From the NCBI RefSeq assembly GCF_004116455.1, contig NZ_PDJU01000003.1:62001-126000 (forward strand): a DNA stretch of 64,000 nt. Reading direction: 5' to 3'. The position numbers were made by a program, and so were the translations under genes. Each line of letters begins with the position of its first letter. Position 1 is the first letter of the stretch. The DNA comes from Arcobacter sp. F155. GTDB taxonomy: Bacteria; Campylobacterota; Campylobacteria; Campylobacterales; Arcobacteraceae. Below are positions 52,015 through 60,873 of this stretch, in pieces. Below the pieces are notes generated by a model that did no database searches, was not told the DNA's origin, and worked only from the letters and a program-made list of their open reading frames with translations.

Positions 52015-54212
52015 TCTATTTTAAAGACTATATCAAACCTTGCTCCTCTATAAACCTTTCCATTATACTTATATGACTCATTAAAAGCTTTTATCTTTGC
52101 ATTATGATGGTCTGTAAGTATTTGGTAAACCATAGAAAGCCCTATTCCAGTTCCAACACTTTTATGTTTTGTTGTAAAGTATGGTTCAAAGATTTTATCC
52201 ATGCTATCTTCTTTAATACCACCTCCACTATCTTTAATACTAAGAACAAAGTCATCATCAATAACTCTTGTATCAATAAATAGAAGTTTATCATCATCGT
52301 TTTCAAGGTCTTTTAGAGCATCTTTTGCATTGTTTATGATATTTATTAGTGCTTGAATTAACTCATTTTCATAACCATCAATTTTAATATCATCTACTTT
52401 ATTGATAATTACATTGATATTGTTGTTTACAATTGTTGAATTTAAAATCGAGAAAGTCTTATCTATAACAGAAGAGATAAAGATATCACTTTTTTTATCC
52501 CCTTCTCTAATAAAGTTTCTAAAGTCATCAATAGTTTTTGATAGGTATTGAGTTTGTTCAATAATCACATCCATGTCATTTAAAATCTCATCTTGACTCT
52601 CTATAATACCAAACTCATTTTTTACTTTGATACCACTTGCAACAGTAGAAATAGCACTTAAAGGCTGTCTCCATTGGTGAGCAATATTTCCTATCATCTC
52701 ACCCATTGAAGCTAGTTTTGATTGAGACTCTATTAGTTTTTTGTCTGTAACATCTTTTGCACTAATAATAACTCTTTTTTTATCAGGCAATAAAGCAATA
52801 GACATATTAGTAACAATAACCTTTTCATCTTTTACTACGCAGGCTTTCTCAAAGTTTTCTACAGAGCCATACTTTAAAGTATCTTCCATTACTTTTTTAG
52901 CTGATTCTTTATCTTCTGGCATAGATAAACCAATACAAGACTTTGTAAGAAGTTCTTTTCTTGTAAAACCTGTCATTTTTAAATATGAGTCATTAAAATC
53001 TAAGAAATTACTCTCTAAGTCTAACATTGCAAGACCATCTTTTGAGTAGTTAAAGATAGTTTCAAACTCCTCTTTTTGTTCTTGTAGTATTCTTTCAAAC
53101 TCTTTTCTAGCTGTAATATCAGTATGAGAACCTACCATTCTAAGAGGTTCTCCGTTTTCATCTAAACTAGCTTTCCCTCTTGTTAAAACCCATCTATAAG
53201 AGCCATCTTTAGCTTTCATCCTAACTTCAAGGGCATAAGGAGTATGTTCAGGATTGTAAAAGTGCTTTTCTAAATGATTTTTAACAAGCTCTTTATCATC
53301 TTCATGTAAAAGATTAAAAAAAGTTTTAGGACTATTTTCTAGTTCATTCTCTTCATAATCAAGTATCTTTTTCCAGTTCTTTGAAAAGTAAGCTTCATCA
53401 TTTTTAATATGCCAATCCCAAATACCGTCATTTACCCCATCCCAGGCAAGTTGAAGTCTCTCTTTTAGTTCACTTAGTTGGGTATTTGAAGCTCTTACTG
53501 CTTCTATCATTCCATTTATTGTAGAACTAAGATTTGAAATCTCTTTAGGAGCATCAGTTGATAAAAACTTTACAGGAATACCGTCTTTATCTCTGTTTTC
53601 AATATTTTTTATAATATTAAAGATATTGTTTAAAAGGAAGTATCTTATAGCAATAAATAAAAAGATAGTCATAAAAATAGATAAGAAAACCATATTATTA
53701 ATATTATCACTAATAATTTCATCAAGCCTTCTATTAATCTCTTTATCAGAGCTATACATATACATTTTACCAATGATATTTCCATTATCATCCAATATAT
53801 TAAGCTCGCTGCTATATGAACTAGTTGAAAGTAGTTCTCTATGGGTTTGACTTTCACTTATATAGTCAACAATCAGACTATTTGTATCTCTAATTTTTCC
53901 TGAATAAAAACTTTTTTCTCCAATAATTTCTGCCATTTTATAATCATTTACGATAATAGCGATTACATTTGGATTATTCATTTCGTTAAAAATTAGATTG
54001 TTATATTCATAAGTAGAATAAGAAAGAATAAAGTCTTTTACGTTGTTGTTTAGTTTTGCAAGGGTAATTGAAGAGTTATATTTAACATCTTCTATCATCT
54101 CTTGCTTTGTCGTTGTATACTTATAAGTTGAGTATAAACCAACTACAAATACAACTGTAGAAATGATTATAAAAAATAGTATTACATAGATAGAAATTCT
54201 ATTTTGCTTCAT
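52011..54212 (-). CDS. PAS-domain sensor histidine kinase with periplasmic input
   Basis: A 733-residue membrane kinase: helix (about 8-28), periplasmic domain (30-170), helix (174-195), HAMP-like segment, two PAS domains (about 250-370 and 375-490), HisKA with MGEMIGNIAHQWRQPLSAIS and a HATPase with GGGIKEDSMDKIFEPYF and GTGIGLSMVYQIL. ATG 54212 follows a TTG at 54215. It overlaps the end of a periplasmic binding-protein gene by 14 bases, so the two are translated together, as in LuxP-LuxQ or TorT-TorS pairs. No response regulator is adjacent. Confidence 0.88.
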   Translation of the reverse strand: MKQNRISIYVILFFIIISTVVFVVGLYSTYKYTTTKQEMIEDVKYNSSITLAKLNNNVKDFILSYSTYEYNNLIFNEMNNPNVIAIIVNDYKMAEIIGEKSFYSGKIRDTNSLIVDYISESQTHRELLSTSSYSSELNILDDNGNIIGKMYMYSSDKEINRRLDEIISDNINNMVFLSIFMTIFLFIAIRYFLLNNIFNIIKNIENRDKDGIPVKFLSTDAPKEISNLSSTINGMIEAVRASNTQLSELKERLQLAWDGVNDGIWDWHIKNDEAYFSKNWKKILDYEENELENSPKTFFNLLHEDDKELVKNHLEKHFYNPEHTPYALEVRMKAKDGSYRWVLTRGKASLDENGEPLRMVGSHTDITARKEFERILQEQKEEFETIFNYSKDGLAMLDLESNFLDFNDSYLKMTGFTRKELLTKSCIGLSMPEDKESAKKVMEDTLKYGSVENFEKACVVKDEKVIVTNMSIALLPDKKRVIISAKDVTDKKLIESQSKLASMGEMIGNIAHQWRQPLSAISTVASGIKVKNEFGIIESQDEILNDMDVIIEQTQYLSKTIDDFRNFIREGDKKSDIFISSVIDKTFSILNSTIVNNNINVIINKVDDIKIDGYENELIQALINIINNAKDALKDLENDDDKLLFIDTRVIDDDFVLSIKDSGGGIKEDSMDKIFEPYFTTKHKSVGTGIGLSMVYQILTDHHNAKIKAFNESYKYNGKVYRGARFDIVFKID

Positions 54213-55149
54213 CAATTATTCCCAAAACATTTCTTTTTATTAGATGCATTTTTCTGTCAATATTCTCTTTTGTCACTGCTAAAACACTAAGTTCAATATG
54301 CTTTTGAACATCTTCTTTAGATAAATACTTATCTAAAGTAATAACAGCTTTTTCACCAATTAAAAAAGGTTGTTGCATACCTGATACTACAATAGTATTT
54401 TTAGGGATTAGTTCTAAAAACTCTGGTTCTGCATCAAAAGTGATTAAATGCACTTCTCTTTTTGACTCTTTTATAGCCTTTAAAGCACCTCTATATTTAT
54501 CAGAACCTTGTAACCAGATAACTTTCATATCAGGATATGCCAAAAGTAAATCTTTTGCATGAAGATACGTCTCTTTTAAAGAAAAATCTACTTGCTGTCT
54601 CATATCAGCACTTTTAATTCCATCTTCTTTTAAAGCCTTCATAAAACCTGCTGTTCTTAGTTTTCCATTTGCTCTTTTTTGAGGGATTGCTATTATTCCA
54701 ACACTACTTTCAGTGATATCTTTTTGTTTCATAAATTTAGTTAAATGTTTACCAAGTTTATATGCCCCTTCAAAGTTATCTGAAGAGATATAAGATAAAT
54801 ATTCACCAGCATCAGTACCAATATCTGCAATAACTACAGGAATATTTGCTTTTTTGATAAGTTTTAAAACTGTTACGCAGTTTGAAGAGTTTGTGGGAGA
54901 GATTACAATTCCTGCAGGTTTTGCTTTGATTGCTTTGATTGTATTTTGTAACTCTTTTTTTGAACTATTATCTGCACTAAACACTTCATAATCATAAGAT
55001 AAGTTAGTACTGCTCTGTTTTACACCCTTAGCTATTATTTGCCAAAAAGGGATAGACATATCTGGTGTTAAATAAATAATTTTTTTTTGATTGTTAGCAA
55101 AAAGAAAACTTGTGAGAAGTGTTATTAGTAATAGTATTCTAATATTCAA
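54199..55149 (-). CDS. Periplasmic sugar-type substrate-binding protein (LuxP/TorT-like)
   Basis: A 316-residue exported protein (signal peptide MNIRILLLITLLTSFLFA) of the periplasmic binding protein type I, ribose/LacI fold. Seen: IYLTPDMSIPFWQIIAKGVKQ, GIVISPTNSSNCV and FDAEPEFLELI. No ABC transporter genes are next to it; the only partner is the overlapping kinase. It is therefore more likely a signal receptor than an uptake component. The ligand is unknown. Confidence 0.83.
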   Translation of the reverse strand: MNIRILLLITLLTSFLFANNQKKIIYLTPDMSIPFWQIIAKGVKQSSTNLSYDYEVFSADNSSKKELQNTIKAIKAKPAGIVISPTNSSNCVTVLKLIKKANIPVVIADIGTDAGEYLSYISSDNFEGAYKLGKHLTKFMKQKDITESSVGIIAIPQKRANGKLRTAGFMKALKEDGIKSADMRQQVDFSLKETYLHAKDLLLAYPDMKVIWLQGSDKYRGALKAIKESKREVHLITFDAEPEFLELIPKNTIVVSGMQQPFLIGEKAVITLDKYLSKEDVQKHIELSVLAVTKENIDRKMHLIKRNVLGIIDEAK

Positions 55150-55222
55150 GAGTCAATCCTTGATTTAAAGTGATTAATTCTATCAAATTATGATTGTAAG
55201 TTAACTAAAAATGAGTTTTTTG

Positions 55223-57880
55223 TCACTGAAATGTAATAGTAAACGTAACACCTTTATACTTTTTTTTGTTATAAATATAATCACAATTTTCAACTTTTAT
55301 TGAAGCATTTGCTTTTTCTATAATACTATAAGTCATATAAAGTCCAAGCCCTGTACCTTGTGACTGGTGCTTAGTTGTAAAATAAGGTTCAAATATTTTG
55401 TCTATTATATTTTTATCAATTCCACCTGCATTATCTTTTATAATTATTTGAACTTTTTTATCTTCATTTTCTTTTACATCTAAGAATATAAATTTTTCAT
55501 TTTTTTGTTGTTTTAACGCATCAATAGAATTATTAATAATATTTATTAAAGCTTGAAGAAGATTATTTTGTCCACCTAATAATTCTCTATCTATACTATT
55601 ATTTAAAACTAAAGTTATTTGTTCATTTTGAATAGAAGGATTTACAAGCCTTGTTAGATTGCCAATTAAATCTTTTACATTAAATCTAGATGATGAGTTT
55701 TCACCTTTTATAAACTGCCTAAAATCATCAATTGTTTGAGATAAATATTTAGCATTTGATAAGATAAGTTTCCCCTCTTCTAAAACTTTTTTCTTATCTA
55801 AGGTTCCTAATTCATCATAAACTTCCCAACTAGTAGCAACAACAGTAATCACACTTAAAGGCTGCCTCCATTGATGGGCAATATGTCCTATCATCTCACC
55901 TAAAGCTGCCATTTTTGACTGCTCTATTAAAAGTCTTTCTTTACTCTTTATATCTGTAATATCAATGATTGAAGAGATTCTTACATTTTTACCACTAAGC
56001 TTTAAGTTAGCACCCTTCCCTAGTGTTTGGATATTTTTTCCTTTCGCAGTTAAAATCTCTAACTCATATGGCTCTTTTACAGTTGCAGTAATTTTACTTT
56101 TTACAAGTTTTCTATAATCTTTTGCAATAAAATTTAATAAATCCTGCCCAATCATCTCTTCTTTTGATGAGTAACCAAATAGCTTAACAGCAGAATCATT
56201 TACTTCAATACACTTTCTATTTTCAGTGATTAAAATAGCTTCCATAGTTGAATTCATAATACTTTCTATATCTGCATATGAATCTTTTAGTCTTTCATTA
56301 TATTTTTTTAATATGTTTTGCCTATAAACAAAAACAGCTAGAATAATTATAAAAGAAAAGAAAACTAAAAATACTAACTTATAATCAATCTTTTTTTCAA
56401 CAACAGTTGTTTGAATCCAATTTGCATTTATATCTTTTCTCTCTTGTAAAGAGATAGAATTAAAGGCTTTATTGATTATTGAAAGTAATACAGGCATATC
56501 TTTTTGTATTAAATAGTGATGTTCTATATCAAAGATTGTAGTTCCTGCAACCTTTAAATTCTTTAGGTGAAGTTCAGAAATATAATATAAAGAAGTTGCA
56601 ATATGCCCTACAAAAGCGTCTGCTTTTCCATTTTCTACAGCAATTAAAGCTTCTGGAATATCTTCTGTTATTAGAAGATTCATCTCAGGATAGTTTTTTA
56701 CTATAAAATTATAACTTGTATAGGATTTAGGAACTGCAACTACGGCATCTTTTAAATCCATTAAACTCTCTAAATAAGTATATCTATCGTCGGTTACTAT
56801 TACAAAAGGGTATTTTGCGTATCTATTTGAGATTAGACCTAGCTGTTTTTCTTGGGGACTTGAACCAACTCCAGGAACTAAATCTATTTTTCCTTCTTTG
56901 AACTGTTCTAAAACATAGGGCCAAGATTTTGAAGGGACAAACTCAAACTTTAAACCTGTTCTTTGCGCAACAAGATCTAAATACTCTCCCATAATACCTT
57001 TCATCTTATTATCTTCGATAATTGATAAAGGCTTCCAGTTTACTTCGCTATATTTTACTATTGGATTAGCTCTTATAAAAGCTACTTCTTCTTCTGTAAA
57101 ATCTATTTGGCTATCAAATCTGTTATTGTTTATCCATTTTTTTGCTAAATAAGAAAACTCCTCTGGTTCTATTCTTTTTAAAGACTTTTCTAGAATATCT
57201 CTTAAGATAGAGTTCTCTTTATGGGTTGCAAATCTCAGGTCTTCTTTTTTAATAGCAGTAAATTCTCCAAGTACTTGTAATGTATAAAAAGTATTATCAC
57301 TTATTGCTTTTTGTCCTGTTGTATATGAAGCTAAGAAATAGTCAGCTTTTCCTGTAACTACAGCTTGAGCTTTTTCAAAACTTGTATCTAATTCTAAAAC
57401 CTTCATACCAAGCTCTTTTAGCTGCTTTACATAGAAGGTACTTCTTGTGACTGCAATAGTTTTACCTATTAAACTATCATTATTTTTATATTCTTTATTT
57501 GATTTTAGTCCAAAAATAAAAGTTGGTATCTCATAATAAGCACTTGTATATGCTGCGTATTTTGTTCTTTCTTCTGTAAAAGAGATATCAGCTATTACAT
57601 CTACTTTATTTTCTTTGAACTTAGATAGAGCATCGGACCATCTAGTGGTCTCTACTTTAAATTTTAAACCACTTATCTCTTCTACTATTTTTAAAACATC
57701 TAAAGAAAAACCCTTATGTTTATTTCTTAACTCATAGGAAAAGGGTTCAAAGTTATTAAGCATAGAGATTGAGACAACTGGATTTTCGGAAATCCACTGT
57801 TTTTCTGCTTTATTAAAAGCTTGTGCGTAAAGAGTTGAAAGGAAAAGTAAAAAAAATAGAAAAACTCTTTTAAAGCACAT
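55223..57880 (-). CDS. Hybrid-input sensor kinase with tandem SBP_bac_3 domains (BvgS-like)
   Basis: An 885-residue protein: signal peptide (MCFKRVFLFFLLFLSTLYAQ), two periplasmic SBP_bac_3 (amino acid binding, Venus-flytrap) domains at about 30-250 and 255-490, a transmembrane helix near 505-525, a PAS domain (about 540-650), HisKA with MAALGEMIGHIAHQWRQPLSVI and a HATPase with GTGLGLYMTYSII. It resembles BvgS/EvgS input architecture but lacks receiver and HPt domains. No cognate regulator is next to it. The upstream ATG has AGGAAT. Confidence 0.9.
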   Translation of the reverse strand: MCFKRVFLFFLLFLSTLYAQAFNKAEKQWISENPVVSISMLNNFEPFSYELRNKHKGFSLDVLKIVEEISGLKFKVETTRWSDALSKFKENKVDVIADISFTEERTKYAAYTSAYYEIPTFIFGLKSNKEYKNNDSLIGKTIAVTRSTFYVKQLKELGMKVLELDTSFEKAQAVVTGKADYFLASYTTGQKAISDNTFYTLQVLGEFTAIKKEDLRFATHKENSILRDILEKSLKRIEPEEFSYLAKKWINNNRFDSQIDFTEEEVAFIRANPIVKYSEVNWKPLSIIEDNKMKGIMGEYLDLVAQRTGLKFEFVPSKSWPYVLEQFKEGKIDLVPGVGSSPQEKQLGLISNRYAKYPFVIVTDDRYTYLESLMDLKDAVVAVPKSYTSYNFIVKNYPEMNLLITEDIPEALIAVENGKADAFVGHIATSLYYISELHLKNLKVAGTTIFDIEHHYLIQKDMPVLLSIINKAFNSISLQERKDINANWIQTTVVEKKIDYKLVFLVFFSFIIILAVFVYRQNILKKYNERLKDSYADIESIMNSTMEAILITENRKCIEVNDSAVKLFGYSSKEEMIGQDLLNFIAKDYRKLVKSKITATVKEPYELEILTAKGKNIQTLGKGANLKLSGKNVRISSIIDITDIKSKERLLIEQSKMAALGEMIGHIAHQWRQPLSVITVVATSWEVYDELGTLDKKKVLEEGKLILSNAKYLSQTIDDFRQFIKGENSSSRFNVKDLIGNLTRLVNPSIQNEQITLVLNNSIDRELLGGQNNLLQALINIINNSIDALKQQKNEKFIFLDVKENEDKKVQIIIKDNAGGIDKNIIDKIFEPYFTTKHQSQGTGLGLYMTYSIIEKANASIKVENCDYIYNKKKYKGVTFTITFQ

Positions 57881-57986
57881 TTTAATTCCTAAGTAAATTT
57901 AGTATTAAAATTTATTATAACTTCTTTAAAAGCCTCCTTAAGAAATCTGCTTATATTATAAGTTAGTAGTATACTTTGTATACATT

Positions 57987-58463
57987 TTATGAAAGACTTA
58001 GAGTAACTTTCTGTAAAATTCTTTTTAAATCCTCTTTATCTTGTTCAGTTAATGCTTCATAGGTCTCTTTTTTTAACTCTATTAAATCATCTAAACAATC
58101 AAGTAAAACCTTTTCACCTTTCTCTTCTAATTTAACAAGCATACTTCTTTTGTCGTTTGGGTTTGCTTGTCTAGAGATATAACCTAAAGACTCTAACTTT
58201 TTAAGAACCTTTGTCATTCCTCCTGAAGAAAAGATAATAGCTGAGTATAACTCTGTTGGTGATAACTCTTTACCATTAAAGTATAAAGAAGCCAAAACAT
58301 CCACATCTGAATGAATCAAATTATACTTTTGTTTAAACATTTGCTCATTCTTATTAAAGTTGTGTTTGTAAATTAAAGTAATAGGTAATGAGATATTAAA
58401 CACATCATAACCCTCTTTTTGCTTCATATTTTCAAAAAATTTTTCTATATATTGTTTATCCAT
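57987..58463 (-). CDS. MarR-family transcriptional regulator
   Basis: A 158-residue winged-helix protein. LSPTELYSAIIFSSGGMTKVLKKLESLGYI is the recognition helix region (described, residues about 72-100), followed by the wing RQANPNDKRSMLVKLEEKG. It is divergent from the TolC-MFP-RND operon across a 102-base gap that contains two 18-bp palindromes, so it most likely represses that operon and itself. It should respond to small aromatic or drug-like molecules by family analogy. Confidence 0.9.
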   Translation of the reverse strand: MDKQYIEKFFENMKQKEGYDVFNISLPITLIYKHNFNKNEQMFKQKYNLIHSDVDVLASLYFNGKELSPTELYSAIIFSSGGMTKVLKKLESLGYISRQANPNDKRSMLVKLEEKGEKVLLDCLDDLIELKKETYEALTEQDKEDLKRILQKVTLSLS

Positions 58464-58498
58464 GAAAGAATTTTAACACAAAGTTAATTAAAATCTTT

Positions 58499-58516
58499 TA
58501 TCTTTCTAGAAAGATA
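58499..58516. promoter_or_regulatory. MarR operator copy 1
   Basis: TATCTTTCTAGAAAGATA is a perfect 18-bp palindrome in the divergent promoter region. It is placed 37 bp (centre to centre) from a near-identical second copy. Confidence 0.8.
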
Positions 58517-58535
58517 GTTTTAAGTTTTTATATGA

Positions 58536-58553
58536 TATCTTTCTGGAAAGATA
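58536..58553. promoter_or_regulatory. MarR operator copy 2
   Basis: TATCTTTCTGGAAAGATA differs from copy 1 at one central base. It overlaps the expected transcript start of the efflux operon (TATGAT -10 at 58531-58536) and ends 1 base before the AAAGGAGG ribosome site, so binding would block initiation. Confidence 0.8.
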
Positions 58554-58565
58554 AAAGGAGGCTAT

Positions 58566-59789
58566 TTGAAAAAATCAATATTAGCAATGTTTTTACCTCT
58601 TATTTTATTAGGTCAAAACCTAGATGAGTTAGTTGAGTTATCATTAAAAAACCAACTTATCAACTCTTATGAATATGATACAGACTCAATAAAAAAAGAG
58701 TACGAAAGTGTAAAGAGTTCTTACTACCCAAAACTAGATGTAAGTGCCACTTATTCAAATACAAATGAAGAAACACCAAGTGTTCCAAATGATGGAATAA
58801 GAAGTTCAGCAAGCATAAATTTTGTTTTATATGATGGAAATAAAAGATCGAATACTTTTAGCAAATATAGAAGTAACATCAAAAGTTCTCAAGAGAGCTT
58901 AAATTCATCAAAAAACCAAATTGCTTTAGATGTTTCATCTTATTACTTTAACTATCTTGCTTTATTAGCTCAAAAAGAAGCAAAATTAAAGCAAATAGAC
59001 CAATTAAAAGCACAAGAAGAGAGACTATCTAAGTTTTTAGCTGTTGGAAGTACAACGAAAGATGAAGTAGAAAAAATCATTTCAAGAGTAGAGAGTGAAA
59101 ATGTAAACCTACACTCAATTGAACTTGATTTACAAACTATTTTATCTAACCTTGAGTATATAACTGGGAAAAAGATATCTATCTCAGAAGGTTCTATGAT
59201 AAAAGATTATCAAGTGACACAAGACTCTCAAAGAGCAGATATCAAAGCTTTAGAATATGATGTAAAAGCACAGTTTGATAATGCAAAAGTTGAAAAAAGT
59301 GGTTACCTTCCTACTATCACTTTAGACAACACATATACAGACTATGACTACAACTACGACAATTCTGCCTATGAATCTATTGAAGACCAAAACATATTTT
59401 CTGTAAATATGAAGTGGAACCTTTTCTCTTTTGGAGAAACAAAAAATAGATATGAAGCACAATACAAAAAATACTTAAGTCTAAAATCAAGATATGAGTA
59501 TGAAAGAAATAGAGCAAACACTGATTTACAATTAGCTCAAAGAGCATTTAATATTGCAAAACTAAAAGTAAAATCAGCAAATGCAAGTTTAAAAGCTGCA
59601 ACAAGTGCTTATGAAGTAATTAAATCAAAATATGAAAATGGTTTAATTGAAAATGTTGCATATCTTGAAGCTTTAAGTGAAAAATACGATGCAATGAGTC
59701 TATTAGAGTTTGCAAAATATGACTTAGAAATAAAAAAAGCAAATATTATCTACCACAGTGGAGAAAATTTAAAGGATTATATTAGATGA
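58566..59789 (+). CDS. TolC-family outer membrane efflux protein
   Basis: A 407-residue outer membrane factor with a signal peptide (MKKSILAMFLPLILLGQ) and two OEP repeats of long helices. It begins with TTG 58566, 4 bases after AAAGGAGG. It is first of a three-gene efflux operon under the MarR operators and overlaps the adaptor start by 4 bases. Confidence 0.88.
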   Translation: MKKSILAMFLPLILLGQNLDELVELSLKNQLINSYEYDTDSIKKEYESVKSSYYPKLDVSATYSNTNEETPSVPNDGIRSSASINFVLYDGNKRSNTFSKYRSNIKSSQESLNSSKNQIALDVSSYYFNYLALLAQKEAKLKQIDQLKAQEERLSKFLAVGSTTKDEVEKIISRVESENVNLHSIELDLQTILSNLEYITGKKISISEGSMIKDYQVTQDSQRADIKALEYDVKAQFDNAKVEKSGYLPTITLDNTYTDYDYNYDNSAYESIEDQNIFSVNMKWNLFSFGETKNRYEAQYKKYLSLKSRYEYERNRANTDLQLAQRAFNIAKLKVKSANASLKAATSAYEVIKSKYENGLIENVAYLEALSEKYDAMSLLEFAKYDLEIKKANIIYHSGENLKDYIR

Positions 59790-60871
59790 TAAAATCAACG
59801 AGTAAAAAAATATTACTACTTACAACTATTGCTGTTGTAGGTTTTACAGGATGTTTTCAAGGGGAAGCAAAGGACACAAAACAACAAACTTCACCTCAGA
59901 AACCTGCCTTACCTGTTCAAGTTTTTAAAGTAAATAAAGAGAATAATACAACAAATAAAACTTATCCAACAATTTTAAAAGCTTATGAGCAAGTAGATAT
60001 TATGGCTAGAGTTTCTGGGGCATTAGAAAAGAAGTACTTCAATGAAGGTGATTTTGTAAAAAAAGGAACACTACTTTATAAAATTGAGCCAGATATCTAT
60101 TTAGCAAACCTAAATATGAAAAAAGCAAACTTTACAAAAGCAAAAAAAGATTATGAAAGAGCTAAGGCTTTATTTAAATCAAAATCTATTAGTAATCAAA
60201 CTTTTGATGACTATACATTTCAATATGAAAGCTCAAAGGCTGCATTAAAAGAAGCACAAATTAATTTAAACTATACAAATGTAAAAGCTCCAATTGATGG
60301 AATTGTAGGTCTTAAAAAACATAGTATTGGGGATTTAGTAGGTTCAAGTGCTGCAAATTCACACTTAATAACTATCACTAACACAAATCCTATTCATGCT
60401 GAGTTCTCTTTACCAAAAGATGATATGGATAGTTTCCTTGGTCAAATTAGAGCTGATAAAGTAAAAGTTAACTTACTTGCTAATGGTAAAACTTATAATA
60501 GTGGCGAGATAGATTTCATAGCTCCAACTATTGATTCAAATACTGATACTTTACTTTTAAGAGCTAAGTTTAAAAACCCTAATAATGAGCTTGTTGTAGG
60601 TAACTTTACAAAAGTTGAACTAACAAATCTTTCTTTAGGTGAGGTTTTTATTATTCCTGAAAATGCTGTATTAAAAACTGCAAAAACAAGTATGGTTTAT
60701 GTACTTGATGAAAATAACATTGCAAAAGTTAGACCTGTAAAAACTGGAAGTTTAGTTGAAAAAGGAATAGTTATAAAAGATGGTTTAAAAGTAAATGAAC
60801 AAATTGTAATTAGTAACCTTGCAAAACTAAGACCTAATACAAAAGTTCAAATTGTAAATAAAGAGAAATAG
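59786..60871 (+). CDS. RND efflux periplasmic adaptor (AcrA/MexA family) lipoprotein
   Basis: A 361-residue membrane fusion protein with a lipoprotein signal (VVGFTGC, Cys23). The barrel-sandwich segments are VSGALEKKYFNEGDFVKKGTLL and VKAPIDGIVGLKKHSIGDLV, flanking a helical hairpin. It couples the AcrB-like pump to TolC. It is 2 bases from the pump gene. Confidence 0.9.
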   Translation: MIKSTSKKILLLTTIAVVGFTGCFQGEAKDTKQQTSPQKPALPVQVFKVNKENNTTNKTYPTILKAYEQVDIMARVSGALEKKYFNEGDFVKKGTLLYKIEPDIYLANLNMKKANFTKAKKDYERAKALFKSKSISNQTFDDYTFQYESSKAALKEAQINLNYTNVKAPIDGIVGLKKHSIGDLVGSSAANSHLITITNTNPIHAEFSLPKDDMDSFLGQIRADKVKVNLLANGKTYNSGEIDFIAPTIDSNTDTLLLRAKFKNPNNELVVGNFTKVELTNLSLGEVFIIPENAVLKTAKTSMVYVLDENNIAKVRPVKTGSLVEKGIVIKDGLKVNEQIVISNLAKLRPNTKVQIVNKEK

Positions 60872-60873
60872 TT

